DNA from: Bugula neritina
Taxonomy: Eukaryota; Bryozoa; Gymnolaemata; Cheilostomatida; Bugulidae
NCBI GenBank assembly: GCA_964035545.1
Contig: OZ037767.1
Location: 2,050,680-2,114,679 of the forward strand
DNA: 64,000 nt
Direction: 5' to 3'
Positions 47,281 to 61,362 of this stretch are shown here, piece by piece. Every line of letters begins with the position of its first letter. Position 1 is the first letter of the stretch. The notes beneath the pieces are model-generated. The model saw only the letters and a program-made list of their open reading frames with translations, did no database searches and was not told the origin of the DNA. The translations under genes and the position numbers were made by a program.

Positions 47281-48530
47281 ATATAATCAATGCATTTGGC
47301 AGCCATGAGCATACTGAGATCTCTTGTGTAATGTCAGCTACTGATATCTGTACAACTGGCAGTGTGTTCACTATACTATACTATCATACTGATGGTATAA
47401 TAGTACTATTTGAAAAAATAAATTATCTTGGCGCCTACAATGAGTTTAGTTAATTTACACTTAATTCCCTTCTTTTATATGCAAAAAAGCAAAACTAGAA
47501 AAACTCTAAAAAAGTTTTGGCTTGCTGCTTTTGTGTTACAATGGCTAGGATAAGTGTAGAATAAAATAGCTGAAATGGTTTGAATGATAGAGTAAAGATT
47601 GGTACATTACATTATAGTTCAGGGCTTAATGCTCATTGAAAATTTTCTGCAGGTTGGTTTGTATTTTTCGTAGCCTCAATAGCATTGTTTATTGTGGTTA
47701 TACCTTGAACAGAGTTTATACAAGTATTATGTAAATATCCTAGCCACATACTATGATAGCTGCTTTGATTGATAAGTTTGATTGCTTGCCCATTATCATG
47801 AGAAAGTCACTGAAAATTTATAATAATTATGGCTAATTTAAATAATTCATTATAATATTATTAACTTAAACTGCAGTTTTGATAACAAAAATTACCTGAT
47901 AATAGTCATCATTGGTTTTCAATAGCGATTTAAATAATTTGTTAATCTAATTTGTTGGATAAAATTTGATATCAGTTTATGTATTTTCGAACTACAATAA
48001 ATAATGCACTATAGTCTAACGGACTAATTTCCTTTTGTTTATTTTACCAAAATATAAATTAGGGGGTAGCCAACTCCAACATTTGTGTGTCCATGTCTAG
48101 AAATAAACTCCACGTTACCAGTCAGAACAAAGCAGGAAACTCAGTTGAATCTAGTGATTGTTTTTAGGAGTTGTCTCTATCGCATTTTAGTAACATATGT
48201 TTTTTAATTTTAACATAACAAATAAAATATTTTTTATTTATTTATTTTATTATCTACAATTTACGCATTTATAAATTATTTTTGTGCACGTTCAAATGTA
48301 TAAAATAAAAATGAAGCAGAAACGTTATTTTAACACCTTTATAATATGAGAAAGATATTTATATGAACCTAAATGCCGGTTGCGCAACGCAGCTGGACGT
48401 AAACGCTAATAGTTGCTTACGTCATGAGTATGAGTAAAATAATCACTCCACTAGAGTGATCGATTTGTGAAACTGGCTAAGGTCAGTTATAATGAAATGT
48501 AAAATATTATTTGATTATCTACATTGTCAG

Positions 48531-48673
48531 TGGAAGTTGAGTGTGAGAGAGATCGCTTTAGTTCGTCATCTGAAGCCAAGTCCAGGTCTTTAACAAACCT
48601 GTCAAACTCACACAGGCATAAACTAAGATGTTGTGCATCTGCTAATTATTTGTGTGACCATAATGTACTGTGA
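48531..48673 (+). CDS. Possible alternative last exon of the RhoGEF gene
   Basis: After the acceptor TATCTACATTGTCAG there is a 47-codon frame entering in phase 1. It encodes VEVECERDRFSSSSEAKSRS then LTNLSNSHRHKL and ends DHNVL with TGA at 48671. The phase matches the donor of RhoGEF exon 11 (45552), the same phase as the usual last exon. The Ser/Arg-rich composition resembles the RhoGEF tail, and AATAAA follows at 48769-48774. It is a short frame, so it could be chance. Confidence 0.35.
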
Positions 48674-50595
48674 GAAAAGGCAAAATATTTGAACATCTTA
48701 TTGGGTTAATCTTAAAAACCAAGTTTGACTCTTCTAGACAGCAGAGCTTAAGACAGCTTTTTAAACGGAATAAATAAGTAAGAGGTCTTCTTCTGTTCAC
48801 GGCAATTGTAAGGAAAATGGTGAAAACTGATTAGGAAAAAAGATGGTACTTAAAGAACTAACTAGAGCCTGTTAAGAATGTTGGAGAACATGAGAACAAT
48901 AGTCCAATGGCCTGAAGTCATAACTGCATAATGTCTGCACAAACTATAGATGCAGTTCACAAAATTTTATCTAAAATAGGAAAAAGCCAAGTCATTTCCA
49001 CAAGCTTTATCAAGCATATACTTATCCAGCCATAACATTTGTCAAGATAAAAAGTGAAAGTGAATACAACCCAAAAACTTAAATCTATTGAATAATTGCA
49101 ACATAAAGAAGTGTTGCAAATTACAAGAAAGTATTTATCTGTAACTTGTGTCACCAAAAGATCTTCTACCTGCAGAAACTTTGCTGTATCCTTCTAACCA
49201 ACTGGTATGTCTGCTGTACCAAGCTACTCCACAATGTAAAGTCAACAGAAATATCAACACATCCATAAACGAGTTTATCATTTTGGTGCACATATCTTTA
49301 TTCTTAGTGGACTCAGTGACAGAAAGCCTGAGCTCTAACAATTAAAAAGAAGTAGCATTGCTCAAGTAATAGACTGTCTTAAAAGTTTTGAAACATGTAG
49401 GACTTGAAGCTGCCTTCAGATAAACAAAATTAACCTGCAGTTGTTTAATTTGTTGATGTAATGAACAAATATATATAGTAAGCACATAGTAAGTATACAG
49501 TGTTATATGGACAATGGTCAGACTATAGTTGCAAGGATATGCAGTAAGTCTGCGTTCAGTTTGATCCCAATGTCTACGCATACTTGGAGTTCTTCAGTTG
49601 TGTTTGCAAAAAGCTCCCTCATTCCCATGTATGCTGTACTTGAACAAAACAAGTTCTTATATTCAGCATGGAATTATATTGAATATGATTTTACTTGATG
49701 TTTAGGTTGAAGTTTCTAATTATGTTGACTCTAGCCAAAAATTCAAGTTGAAATTCTGCCTAAGGTTCATAATATAATTATTTTTAAATAAAACTTTAAA
49801 CATTATCATATATACGGTGGTCATGAGTAAACTTCAAGTAATTTAAAAAACTTTAATGTAGTCGAAAAAGCCGTGAATTAGCAGAGTGTGCCAGTTTTGA
49901 AATTGCATCAGCTTGTTTATAAAGACTTGCATTAAGGAGACAGAATGACAGTGGGAAAAATCAATGAATGCGAAAACTTGAAGCTCTCTCAAGTACTCTA
50001 GTAAGAAAGTAGTCAATACAATTATTATGTTACGTCATCATTTGTAAGGGATTCCTTTTAGATTTCCAGTTGAATGTTGTTTGAGTTTGCTGTTAACAGC
50101 ATCTAAATAGCTGAGTAGCTGTCAACTGTAACGCAATATTGTTTCTCCTACATTTTGTTTTTCAATATGCCAGTGTGACCCAGTTGATAGAGCAAATCGT
50201 TCTCAGTGCTGCTAGGACTGTATACCTCTTTACCAAAAGTAGATAAACATCAGACAGGTGGTGTATTCATTAAAGTCTGGTTATTAACTCTTTTCAATTT
50301 GAAAGTTCCCAAGCTACTCTGTCTAACAGATTTTAAAAATAATCCAAATTAAGAGCCACATTTTAATACCCAGTACTACAAACACTAAAATATTTTATTG
50401 CTGTTATTTAAAAACTCAATTAGATTGTGACTAATTTTCCTTACTTCCGGTTTCTTTAATTTAAAATATATCATGTAAAAAATTTTCATAATTCTATCGT
50501 AAAAATCTGTGGTTTATGACTGTAAGAAACTGTTGGTTATATCATGCATTCAATCATTAAAAGGTAAACACATGTGTGTTACAGCAACATCTACC

Positions 50596-50655
50596 AACTA
50601 ACTTAGCTCGATGGTTGAGACTAGTAGAGGAAGTTGTGTTTGAATCACTAGAAAC
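50596..50655 (+). mobile_element. tRNA-like SINE fragment
   Basis: TTAGCTCGATGGTTGAG (box A) and GTGTTTGAATCACTAG (box-B-like) are spaced as in a tRNA, but the acceptor stem cannot pair. Confidence 0.4.
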
Positions 50656-51774
50656 AAATCAGTTAGATTTTTGTAAACAGTCTTAGAATTTAAAGCAAAG
50701 CTTTAGAAGTATAATAGCAATGCTCATGTGCTGTGTTCGGTTCCATATCTTTTAAACTTCTAAAATAAGCACTTAGTGACTGAATTAAACCCACATTGTT
50801 ATAATGTCCAATAGTAGCTGTTGAATGAGAATTGGTTTGCAATAACTTTCTGTTTGAGTTATGTCTAGTTGAATTTCTATTAGTCTTTTATGATTATTTG
50901 CAAAATAACAAAGCGCATATACATAGTTAAACAAATTAGTAAATTTCTTTGTCAAAAAAAAATTTTGGAACAAAAGGTTCAGCACAAGTAACTTTACTTG
51001 TCTAGACAATGAATTGTCAACTTTAGGCAGAAAATTCAGTCAATTAATGGCAAAATTTAGGATAATTTTTATTGGTATATTTGGTCTTTTAGCTTTATCC
51101 TCACAACAGTTTCTCTAAAGGAATAGTCGTGTTTCATTATCATCCTAGTACAGTTATACCCAGCAGTAAACATTTTTCTTTAGAAAAATTCCTAGTAGTT
51201 TGTTTTATTTCTCTCTATAAGCCTTTCGTGACCAGTATTCCCAATTTATTCATCTGTTGTTTGGAGCATGTATATTTCTGTCCATATAGTCCCACTAGAG
51301 GCTACATTTTAGCTGGTCTAAAGAGATGAAAGCAAATAATGCAAGCAGTTACAAATGAATCAATATTTCCCACAGCTAACTGTTCAATCAGCAAATATAA
51401 GGGTAATGTAGTATCATGTCAATATCTGCATATAGTCAGCAATTGGCAGCTTAGCAATCTTCACTATAAATATGCTATTATAATTATAAATAAACAAAAT
51501 GTATTAATTATAGTTATTCTATAATTGCTTATTTCACATCAAACTGTGATTATTAGAAAAAATCAAATAAGACACCATGTAAGCTAATGATTTTATTAGC
51601 TTTTAATGTAAAACAAATAATGTACTAAGATAAGTTTATAAAACCAAAGGGTATTTTATTTATTTACCATCTCGTGTTTTTATGGTTGAAATGTTTATGA
51701 GAATCTAAAGCATTTTTAAGGCTATGAGATTCTTATGCCTCAATCAATAGGCCTACTTGTAAAAATGGCATAAA

Positions 51775-51885
51775 GCATTTAAACTGCTGATGTGTGTCAC
51801 AAGGTGCCCTGTTTAATGTGTGTCATAGTTTAAACTGCTGATGTGTGTCACAAAGTGCCCTGTTTACCGTGTGTCATGCTATACC
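51775..51885. repeat. Two-copy 50-bp tandem duplication
   Basis: AAACTGCTGATGTGTGTCAC and the following 30 bp occur twice head to tail with few differences. Intergenic. Confidence 0.9.
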
Positions 51886-52204
51886 AGCACTTTTCTAACT
51901 TTCATTGCGGAGTATTATTGAACGTTGACTGGCTCATTTTACTTAACGCATCTTTATACTGTAGCCCTTCTAGGGTATATATGATAGCTTGTATAATAAT
52001 GTATTTCTGATGGGATCAATATGAAATCAATTAATTCCGGTGGCTTGTAAACCAATTGTTTGATCTATTTTACAGACAGACTCTAGGTGTAATATTATAA
52101 GCATGTTTAAGAACTATGGTCTATAATGAGCCTAAGTAGAAATATATCTATAATTAGCAATAGGGTTGCAAAAAAGCTAAAGAAATTCGGGTGATACAAT
52201 TCCC

Positions 52205-52292
52205 CAATAGCTCCTATAGTACAATGGGTAGTTTCACTGGTTTGCAAATTAGAAGTCTGCAGCTAGATTCCTGGCGGGATTCAAGTGGGGTG
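52205..52292 (+). mobile_element. tRNA-like SINE fragment
   Basis: TATAGTACAATGGGTAGTTT resembles a tRNA D-arm and GCTAGATTCCTGGCGGG a T-arm. The stems are broken, so it is a derived repeat rather than a working tRNA. Confidence 0.4.
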
Positions 52293-55200
52293 CTTTATTT
52301 TACAAATATACAATTTCTTCACCTACAATCCTCTAATAACTAGTGCTATTTCAAAAGTCTATGTCAAAGAAATTTGAAAAACTTTGAATATCTTTTGTTA
52401 TCTATTTGTAAGCTTTCTTCGTGCAAAATCAAAGTTTGGAATATACTGATTACCTTATGCGAGCTTATGTTACAATATAGGAATGAAATAGTGCTCGGGA
52501 TTGGCAACAATAGCTAGTGTCACTCAACACCCTTAATACTTTCTCAGCATATGTTTATCATAGCTTTTGTAATATGAAGCGCAACGTTCTGTTGCAAATA
52601 TCTATAGGCTTACAGAAATCTTCATTGAATCTCAAGTTTTTTAATGTTATACAAGCTATTGAGAGGCAAAAGGCTGATCAACTTAATATAAATTTCAGCC
52701 TGGTGGTTATAAAAGTATGCCATGAGTTGAAACATTAATTTTGAACAAATCAAAAATAATTCTTTTGTTTCCCAAACAATGTAGCAACATTTTTTAACTA
52801 TTAGAGGTAAACTTTCATGTTTTACTCAATAGCAAAATAATATTTGAAATTGGTGTATTGCAGTTTATTTTGATAATGAGAATATTGGTAATAAGGCAAC
52901 AAAATAAAAGTCGTTGGCAACTTGCAGCGTTTAAGTTTTCGAAAATTTTGACTACTCAAGAACGCATATAAAACATAGCATTACAGGCTTTCAAACCATT
53001 CATAACATTCAAAAACATGATAATTCAGCTATAAGCACAAAGTAATTAAAGTTTCAAACTATCAACATGCCTTTTCCCTCCGAGTTCTATAAAAAAAAAT
53101 TTTCCATAGCATACTCAAACTATAAACATAAATAACTAGGCTGCTTATATTTAGTTCATTTCAATATAAATATTAGCTGAAACACAGTTACCCAACTTAA
53201 TTTCCAGTTAATTTAGCATGACCAACTTTGTAATATTAGCAGTTATTAAGTTATCTTTTCAGTATAGAATGGAAAGAATGCTACAACATAATAAATCAAG
53301 CGACATGCAATGGAAATTAAGTTTATTGTTTAGAAAAACTCAATTTACACAATTCCTAATCTGTGACCTGTACTGTATGATATATATCTGTCTATAATCA
53401 AATATATGTTTGAATAATATAGTTCATATAGCATGTATATACATTCTCTCTGTGCATAATCACAAAATATTTGTGGCTTTGAAATTTCTCTTTCCATGTA
53501 GTTGAATCTTTCAGTTCCCAGCCCTACAGAGCTATCAGAGAAACTTATTTAATTACATGGAAACTTTGATTTCAAAACAATCTGGGCAAGTTTTGGCTAA
53601 TTCCTTTTCTACTCCTACACCTGGAAACATTGTGCAAGTTTGGAGTTATTGCTCCATTGTATTATTCCAGCTGAAAAACTAATTGTAAAAAATGGTTCAT
53701 CTGACTCACAGCTTTTTGTTCCCATACGGCACTTGTAAGATGCTACACGCAGATATTACAGACTAAACTAAGGTTCACTGAGGCTATTGACACCAGAGAA
53801 CCTTATTATACCAGTGAGTGTTTCCTAGGCTGCTATGTAGACCTCGAGGAGAATAGGAACAACGTAATACATCAGCATATTTGCTTCAAGCGTGTGAACT
53901 GTTGATTCAATTCTTATATTTTGACATACTCAAAAACAGACATGCATTATGATAAGAAATATATGTTTACAAATACTCTAGAACATAAGCATAGACAAGA
54001 CAATGTAAAAGATTCATTATAACTCTTAGACATCAAGCAGTTTTTCAGAACAACCATAACTGCCTCATCTGGTTGTTATTTGCTGCTAAAGAAAATTCCT
54101 TTAAAGTTGTTGGTCTCTAAATCTTACCAATTAGATTCTACAGAGTACAGACCTTAGTTAGAAAATCTTCAGTTAGTACAGAAATTCTGGTTAGAGATAA
54201 CAATATGGTGGTGAGAGGGTTAACGTACAAGCATTACTGATAAAAAAATTATGATGAAACGATGCTAATGACTGAAAAATATTGTTTTAGAATAATATAT
54301 AAATAATAAGTTTCTTTTTAAATCTTTTTTTGTAGTTTTAATCATAAAAAAATATAAAATTCCCTAATCCACAGATAAATCGAAGTTTGACTTGCAAATG
54401 CAATTTTTCATGTAGGACCTATTAAAGGGTAATCTGTTTCCATTTACGGGATGATTTAAGGATAAAAAGGTTTTTATGTCAGAAGTTCAGAGTCTAGGAC
54501 CTAACCATTTACATGTTCATTCAGGCGTCCTTGGGTTTTGTTGGTACAACTAAAAGAAGATCTACCACCTGTTTAGGTAATCTTTGTTAGATGCCAAGAT
54601 GAAAGTGTTAACTTAGCTTGCCTTTTTAATCATTTCTGGTTTGATATAGATTTAGAATACTGTTTGCTTTGTTTTACAGACGTACAATTTCTTAAGCTAC
54701 AAAAACCCATTAACTAATACCATGGTTTGAAAAATCTATGTTGCTAAAAAAGCCATAGCAACATGGATACGATGCAAACATGTATTTAGTAAACTAGAGA
54801 CTTGAAATATTTCCAACGAAAGTAAAAGCAACGGCATAACAAGTTTGCTTCCAAGCAGCCGGTTATTGTCAAAATAGACAAGCTAGAGCCTTAAAAACAA
54901 GGTTTGTAAGCCTATACAATAGTGCAATTATAACGTCTATTGTTTGTAGCGGGATTTAAGCTTTTCAAGTGCATATCACTTAGATGAGTGTAAGCTGACA
55001 GTTTCTTGTCTCAACTAGTAGTGAGCCAAAACTTTAGCAAGCTTGGCAAGCAACACCATAGTTATATAGGGTCCGTTACTAGCAGTCAGTTTTTGAGGAT
55101 ATAAGTGCAAATTCTGCTGTGGAACTTGTTTTAAACAATAGTTCTCCATTATAGATGCTATGAAAGCTGATCTTTATCTTTGGAGATAATCTTGTTTTAG

Positions 55201-55619
55201 AGTTCAAATTCTTAAAAACTCAATTAAGTATTTTACTTCCCTTATCTGTTAGCTATGAAATGTGAATGGCTATTCATACAAAACAGAAAGGTTTCCCTTG
55301 ACTTACGTGTTAAAAATAGTTACCCCTATATAATGACCTCATTCTTAAACCGTATGTAAAGGAAATTAGCTAAATATTATATTACAGGGTCATACATATT
55401 TGAGAACTAAATCACCAAAATAACTCCTTCTACTCTCCATGCTACTGAGAAGTAAACAGCCTTTATAATTACTTCCAAATTGCATAATGTAATCTAATTG
55501 TATGCTAAGCAAATCTATATATTTATAACACTCAGATTTAGTTGGTTTAATCAGTCATAACAATAGCATGACTCACTAAAATTTGATTGTATTATATGGT
55601 AGTCATGTAAGTTTCTTTC

Positions 55620-56014
<395 letters not shown>

Positions 56015-57114
56015 TGACTACCTTGATTAACTTTATTGATGTTCATGTGAAGGAATTAGGAATATAAGGACATAATACTACATATTTAGAGTGTCAAAGA
56101 GCCTCCAGCGTCACATTAGCTTATGCAACCTCCTCTCTTCTCCCTTTCCCCTTCCCACTTCCTCCCAGCAGTGTTGCACACATCTAACCTTCAGCTGTTG
56201 TTGGTTATGAAGCATGCAAGATATATAGAACAGTGTTGAAGAATTCTCAAAGTGTTTTCCTAAAATGTGACTGTCACCAGCCATTGGTGTTATGGATAGG
56301 TAACTAGCAGCTGTGTTGATTACTTGCCAGAAACAGCAAATCTGTCACTTCCTTGCTGCACTACGAGAATTTCCTTTCCAGCTAATAGCATAAAAGTTGC
56401 TGTAGCTATTGTTTTCGTAGTTTTGGTGTTACGTTCCTTCATAGTCTTTTAGTTTGTGGTGAGGTTTGAACTCATGATGATTTAACAAAACAGTCAAATG
56501 CTAAAATAGAACAGCTATTGAAAGTAACAAATACGCACATAACTGAAAAGTTTATCTATATAGGCGTGATTCTTGCGTACATGTATGGTAAGCATGCAGA
56601 GCAAGAAATTTCAGACCTCTGAACCAGGAATTTTCTTATTCTGCCATAGTTTTGGACTTTATATATAATCATCTACATATAGTTTTATACATTATACTTA
56701 TACATTATACTAAGTTAGTTATAATGGAGATTAGTTTTCATGACATCTAACAGTCATTTTCCAGTGTCACGAGCCTAAGATTCATAATTAGTATATCTAT
56801 AAGGATATTGTTTCTAGCTGTCAACCTGACAAGTACATGCTTTGTATAGTAACTATAATAACACCTGCTTACAGGAAAGCCATTTACACAGGTTTTCATA
56901 TATCCATAAGTTGATATTGACAAGAAGCATATTCAAATAAGTTGTTTATTACTCACAAATTAGACAAAATTGTCTGGTTCTTATATCATGTGTTGTCAAA
57001 CATTCCCCTAGGAGAAAATATTATATAAAAGGCTTATTAGACTTTAAAAACTCATGCAAGTTTATAGCCATCATCCCTGTGAGAAAAACCCTGATGGAAG
57101 GGGTTTTTGTTAAA

Positions 57115-57274
57115 TCGGGCTAAGGACTTATTCAGATGGGGCACAGGAGCAATTATGACTGAATGCTTTTCTTAACATCACCAATGGCCTTTGGGGGAGG
57201 GGGTGCTTAAACTCATGACCTCATGTTTACTAGGCAAGTACTCTAATCCCTAGACCATGGCTGCTCTCTTTCAC
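57115..57274 (-). mobile_element. tRNA-derived SINE (same family as 3702)
   Basis: On the - strand the head reads CCATGGTCTAGGGATTAGAG and GTCATGAGTTTAAGCACCCC, matching the + strand copy at 3702. A diverged AAGCATTCAGTCAT tail follows. It is more diverged, hence older. Confidence 0.65.
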
Positions 57275-60204
57275 ATATTAGGTTTTAGTTTGTGGAAATT
57301 ACCTAAAGTTGAATATTTAAAGAGCCAACTGAAGTGTAGTTAGCAACGGCAAATCTTGCTCCCTAAACTTTACAGTTTACATGTTGGATGTATCTGTAAA
57401 ATCTGAAATAAAAAGCACTGTAATGGTTGTTAGAAATTTATGTTAATAATAAATTTAAATATGCATGGTAACATTTAGTATGTATTTTGAGACTATTTAA
57501 ATATTTCAGAAAGGCTGTGTTCTATTAGCAACCTCTTTGGGATTCTACACGTTGGACTGTCAGTCACTTTGATGATGACATGATCAGGGAAGTTGCACGT
57601 CAGCATAACTGATCATAGAATCCGCCATAAAAGGAATGTGATGGTAAAATTGGCTATGCAATCACACCTACTATATGAGTCTAAGAAAAAGTTAGTTATT
57701 ATAAAGCAACAAACGATCATTACATATTTCCTTGTACACTATATGCTTCATTCTTTCACTCTGAATAGATTTTCCTACATGGCAAGCTTGCATAATTTAG
57801 GCGCAGTTATCTAATGGTATTGATACAAATTGAATCTGTCAAAATATTGTCTGCATACAAGGAACTTGAAGCATTTGCAGATTACACAAGGACGTTTTAT
57901 CTCAGAAATTAAGTACTAATCTATATGTAATTACAATTTAGACTGTTGCTAATAGTCTTTTGATAAGAGCCAACCACCTGGTTGGAAAGAAAGAGATTCC
58001 CAGTAAGGGGTTTGGGGTAGCTATGATTCCTTTGCTATGTGCTTTAACTTATAAAAGCACAATTAAAGCTTTAGAAAATTAGTTATACAGACATAGACCA
58101 AGCAAGCACCTGGAGTTAAGTCTCAAATGTCCAATAGCTGGTTAGACTTTACAAGTAGAATTAGTTTTATTGCAGGTACCGATGATAGAAACGAAGAAAA
58201 TTTGCAGAATTTCAATTAACTTTTTAAAGGTTTCTATACAACATTTAATTAATGGTTTTGCACAACATCCGCCATTTTCACATTTCATAACAGTATTTCA
58301 GTTAAAAATGTGTTCAGAATTTGCATGTTTCATGCATGTATTATAATTTTCAACCAGCACTTTGTGCTGTGAAAATCATATAAACTTTCTATACAAGGCT
58401 CAAATAAACCAACAGATAGATGCAGTAATGGAGATCTCTTAGCAGCCTAAATTATTTAATTTTCTGAGTAAATCATGTTTTAAAAAATGAGAACATAACT
58501 TCTTTTGCCAAAGTTACCTAAAACACAGACTTTTCTCTACTTCTTCATTACTGCACCTCAATGAAAGGATTGTATAGCAGGCCTAATGTCAGAGTTGTCA
58601 AAGCTACACATTATAGGAAGTGTGATGGGTAAAAGACGTAATCAGGAAAATATGTTTCCACTAATAAGGAGTTTGTTAAAATTTTTATGATTCTATACAG
58701 TTGCTAGTTAGTCACTGTCATGTGTTTTGATTAGCAAGAGCTTGAAGAGTGCTGGGTAAATTTTAGTAGTAGGTACTCATACTCGTTCTCGTTGACTGCT
58801 TGCAAAATAAAGCAATCATGTTTTGAACCTAAATAAAAATGCAGCAATTATAAACCCAAATTAAACACAAATCAAGTTACAGTCTTTACAGCAGAGTATG
58901 AACCTATATCTAAATAAGTAATAACCAGCTGCCTTATGAAGGTCAAAGGTTAAATAGGAATATATTAATTGTTTTTGTAGAAAAAGCTAGAATTGAAGCT
59001 CATGGTACTTTGCTCAGTAGTGCAGCTGACATCCAGTGAATATTAGGAAAAAAATTCACATACCAAGACAGAAAGCCATTCTTAGATTAAGCTTCTAGGC
59101 TATTAATTATATGATTGGAAGTTGACTAAAATGAGTCCATTGTGTTTAAAAGAAAGCTAATTAAATAGAAAGCCATTTTTTTCTTTTGTTTGAATATATG
59201 CATAAAATACACTGGTAACAAGTTATCATTGATGGCGGTGTATCTTAGTACATAAAACTCAGTCAATTCTTTTTCAAAATATCTGAGAATTTGTTCAAAA
59301 GAATTATAATCTGGAATGTAATAAAATTTATATAGGTGGTATATTTGATGGAAACTAAGCATTGTATCTTTGCACTCCAGAATAATAGGCATTGAAGGTA
59401 CAACTTGGAGCTCTCTCCATGTTGTATTCTAGTTCTGTTTACTACTGTAAATTTTCTAGCTGAGTGATTTTGTAAGAATACAACCAATGACAACACACCA
59501 GGTTTATATCCTTTGTAATCTTATCAACAAAGTATATATAATGTATTATACAGGATATGTGAATGTAAGTTTGCATCTATACAAAGGATAGAATTATAAT
59601 ATACTGATAACAGCATCTATACATGATACAGTTTTACAGTGCTAATGTGCTTTATATTGGAATTAAGCCCCTAGGTTTGGAGTTGGGGGGATGGTTGACC
59701 CACTGTTCTTTGAAGTCAATTTCTAAATTAGGGTTCTTTTAAAATTGCGCAGAACTATAAGTTTCAGCCATAACTCACATTAGAATGACCATTTACTAAG
59801 AGCTATAATAAACTAGACTTCTGTCAGACAGCCCAACCATAAGGGACACTTTATGAATGTGTTCAACAGCAGCATCTGGCCATGTGTAGGCCAATTTGTG
59901 ATTGATAGAATTTGTTGCAACGGGCAGCAGTTGTGTCGCTTGTTAATGTTTCAAGTTTGTTGATCCAGTCTTTGTGTCTGTTTTCTAGTCATCAACTATG
60001 CAGAGTATATCATTTTCACCCATAGCTAAGTTTGCTCAACAAATTGAACTTTAAACAAGGGCAGGTGAACAGTAGAATTAAAACGTTTAAATTTTTGTGA
60101 AACAAAGGAATGAAGTTGGCTTAAAATGCGTGTATAGCATATTTATCTATCTAGCAAAATCTTTTATGGCCCCTAGTAGCGCTAGTAATATTATTAGTAG
60201 TAGC

Positions 60205-60260
60205 TAATAGTACTACTAGTATTACTAGCAGCTACTGCTAGTAATACTAGTAGTAGTTAC
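60205..60260. repeat. Perfect 21-bp inverted repeat (hairpin)
   Basis: Arms at 60211-60231 and 60235-60255 are perfect reverse complements with a 3-nt loop, in a CTAGTA-rich simple-repeat patch (60170-60290). Confidence 0.95.
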
Positions 60261-61172
60261 TAGCAGTTTCCTGTGCTGCTACTAGTAACCTTTACTATAC
60301 TACTACATTCCTTTTTATGTAGCTGTCAAGCAGGTGGAGTGTAAGCTGTGAATAGGTGCTATTATTATACTGTTTGTAAATATTCTGTCTAGCTATACAA
60401 ACCATATAATTGAGTTACCTTCAGTGAAATAATGTGATGTTTTAGTTTAGACAAACTAGAAAGCTATTTTTGATAAGTATTGCAGAACCTCCTCTCTTAA
60501 GCAGCACCAATATTCCTCAAACTAAAGCCACCCAAAAGAGTTATGATCTGACTTGGCAGTTTGTGTGATTTCTCATTATAAGCTTCTGCTTTTAAGGATA
60601 GGTCAATCATGATTATATTGGAACCAAAAACTGTCAGATTTCCAAATTGCTCTGTAAAACTTTGCTACTTTTGTACTATAGTGCTTGCTCTTCTACCGTC
60701 TTGTAGTTTTGATATGCATTCAGATGTCCAGATGTCTGCTCTTTGCTATAATGTAGAACTTGTTGAATATTTCCTGCCAATGCTATCAATAAAGTTAAAG
60801 AGTTTCAGATGCAAGAACCTCCAATGAGCTACATTATTAAAATATATAGCAGGTCATGGGCAAACAACAACTTCTGAATAAAAGAAATTAAACAACTTAG
60901 TGCAGTATATAATTCCATTACTTTTTCATCTGAAAGGACGCCTTTGGAAATGCACAAGATAAGCCATGCTTTATTTCTTTTTTAGGTATTTAACATTTCA
61001 GTAGCATATCTGTAGGTGTTGAATCTACACATCACAGTTACACTGCACATATTGTCTTCTAAAGAGATTCACAATGATACCTTATACAAATATCAGCTTT
61101 ATTCAAGATAGACCTGCAGGAGAAAGGTGGATACAAAAGAATTTAGTAGGCTGAAGTGTCTAATCAATGATT

Positions 61173-61362
61173 AGCCAATCAGAACGTTGGAACCTTATCG
61201 ACTTTGACTGGTTAACCATTACTAATCACAATAACATTGAATTAATTATACAATGTAGAGACAAAGAGCGCAGGCGCGCCTACTCAATTACTGTTGCATC
61301 AAGAACTATAGCTCAAGTTTGCGTAAAAAGTAGGATGGCGGTCAGTTAAAATTAAGAAACAG
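61173..61362 (+). promoter_or_regulatory. Housekeeping-type promoter cluster for the downstream gene
   Basis: A full CCAAT box (TTAGCCAATCAG, ~61171-61182), a GC-rich NRF1-like site (GCGCAGGCGCGCC, 61268-61280) and a YY1-like GATGGCGGTCAG (61334-61345) occur within 175 bp of otherwise A+T-rich DNA. The YY1-type motif normally lies just after the start of transcription in the sense orientation, which points to a + strand transcript. A donor-like AAACAG|GTAGTA ends at 61362, so a short non-coding first exon could join the exon at 62802. Confidence 0.45.

Noticed and set aside
47187-47453. 88-codon frame
   Set aside because: It starts inside the hAT-like element and has no borders or family similarity.
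50596-52292. tRNA genes at 50596 and 52205
   Set aside because: Box-A and box-B-like sequences are present but the acceptor and anticodon stems do not pair. They are SINE-type remnants.
61167-61349. 60-codon frame across the promoter cluster
   Set aside because: The region carries CCAAT, NRF1-like and YY1-like sites and the frame resembles nothing known. More likely promoter and leader.
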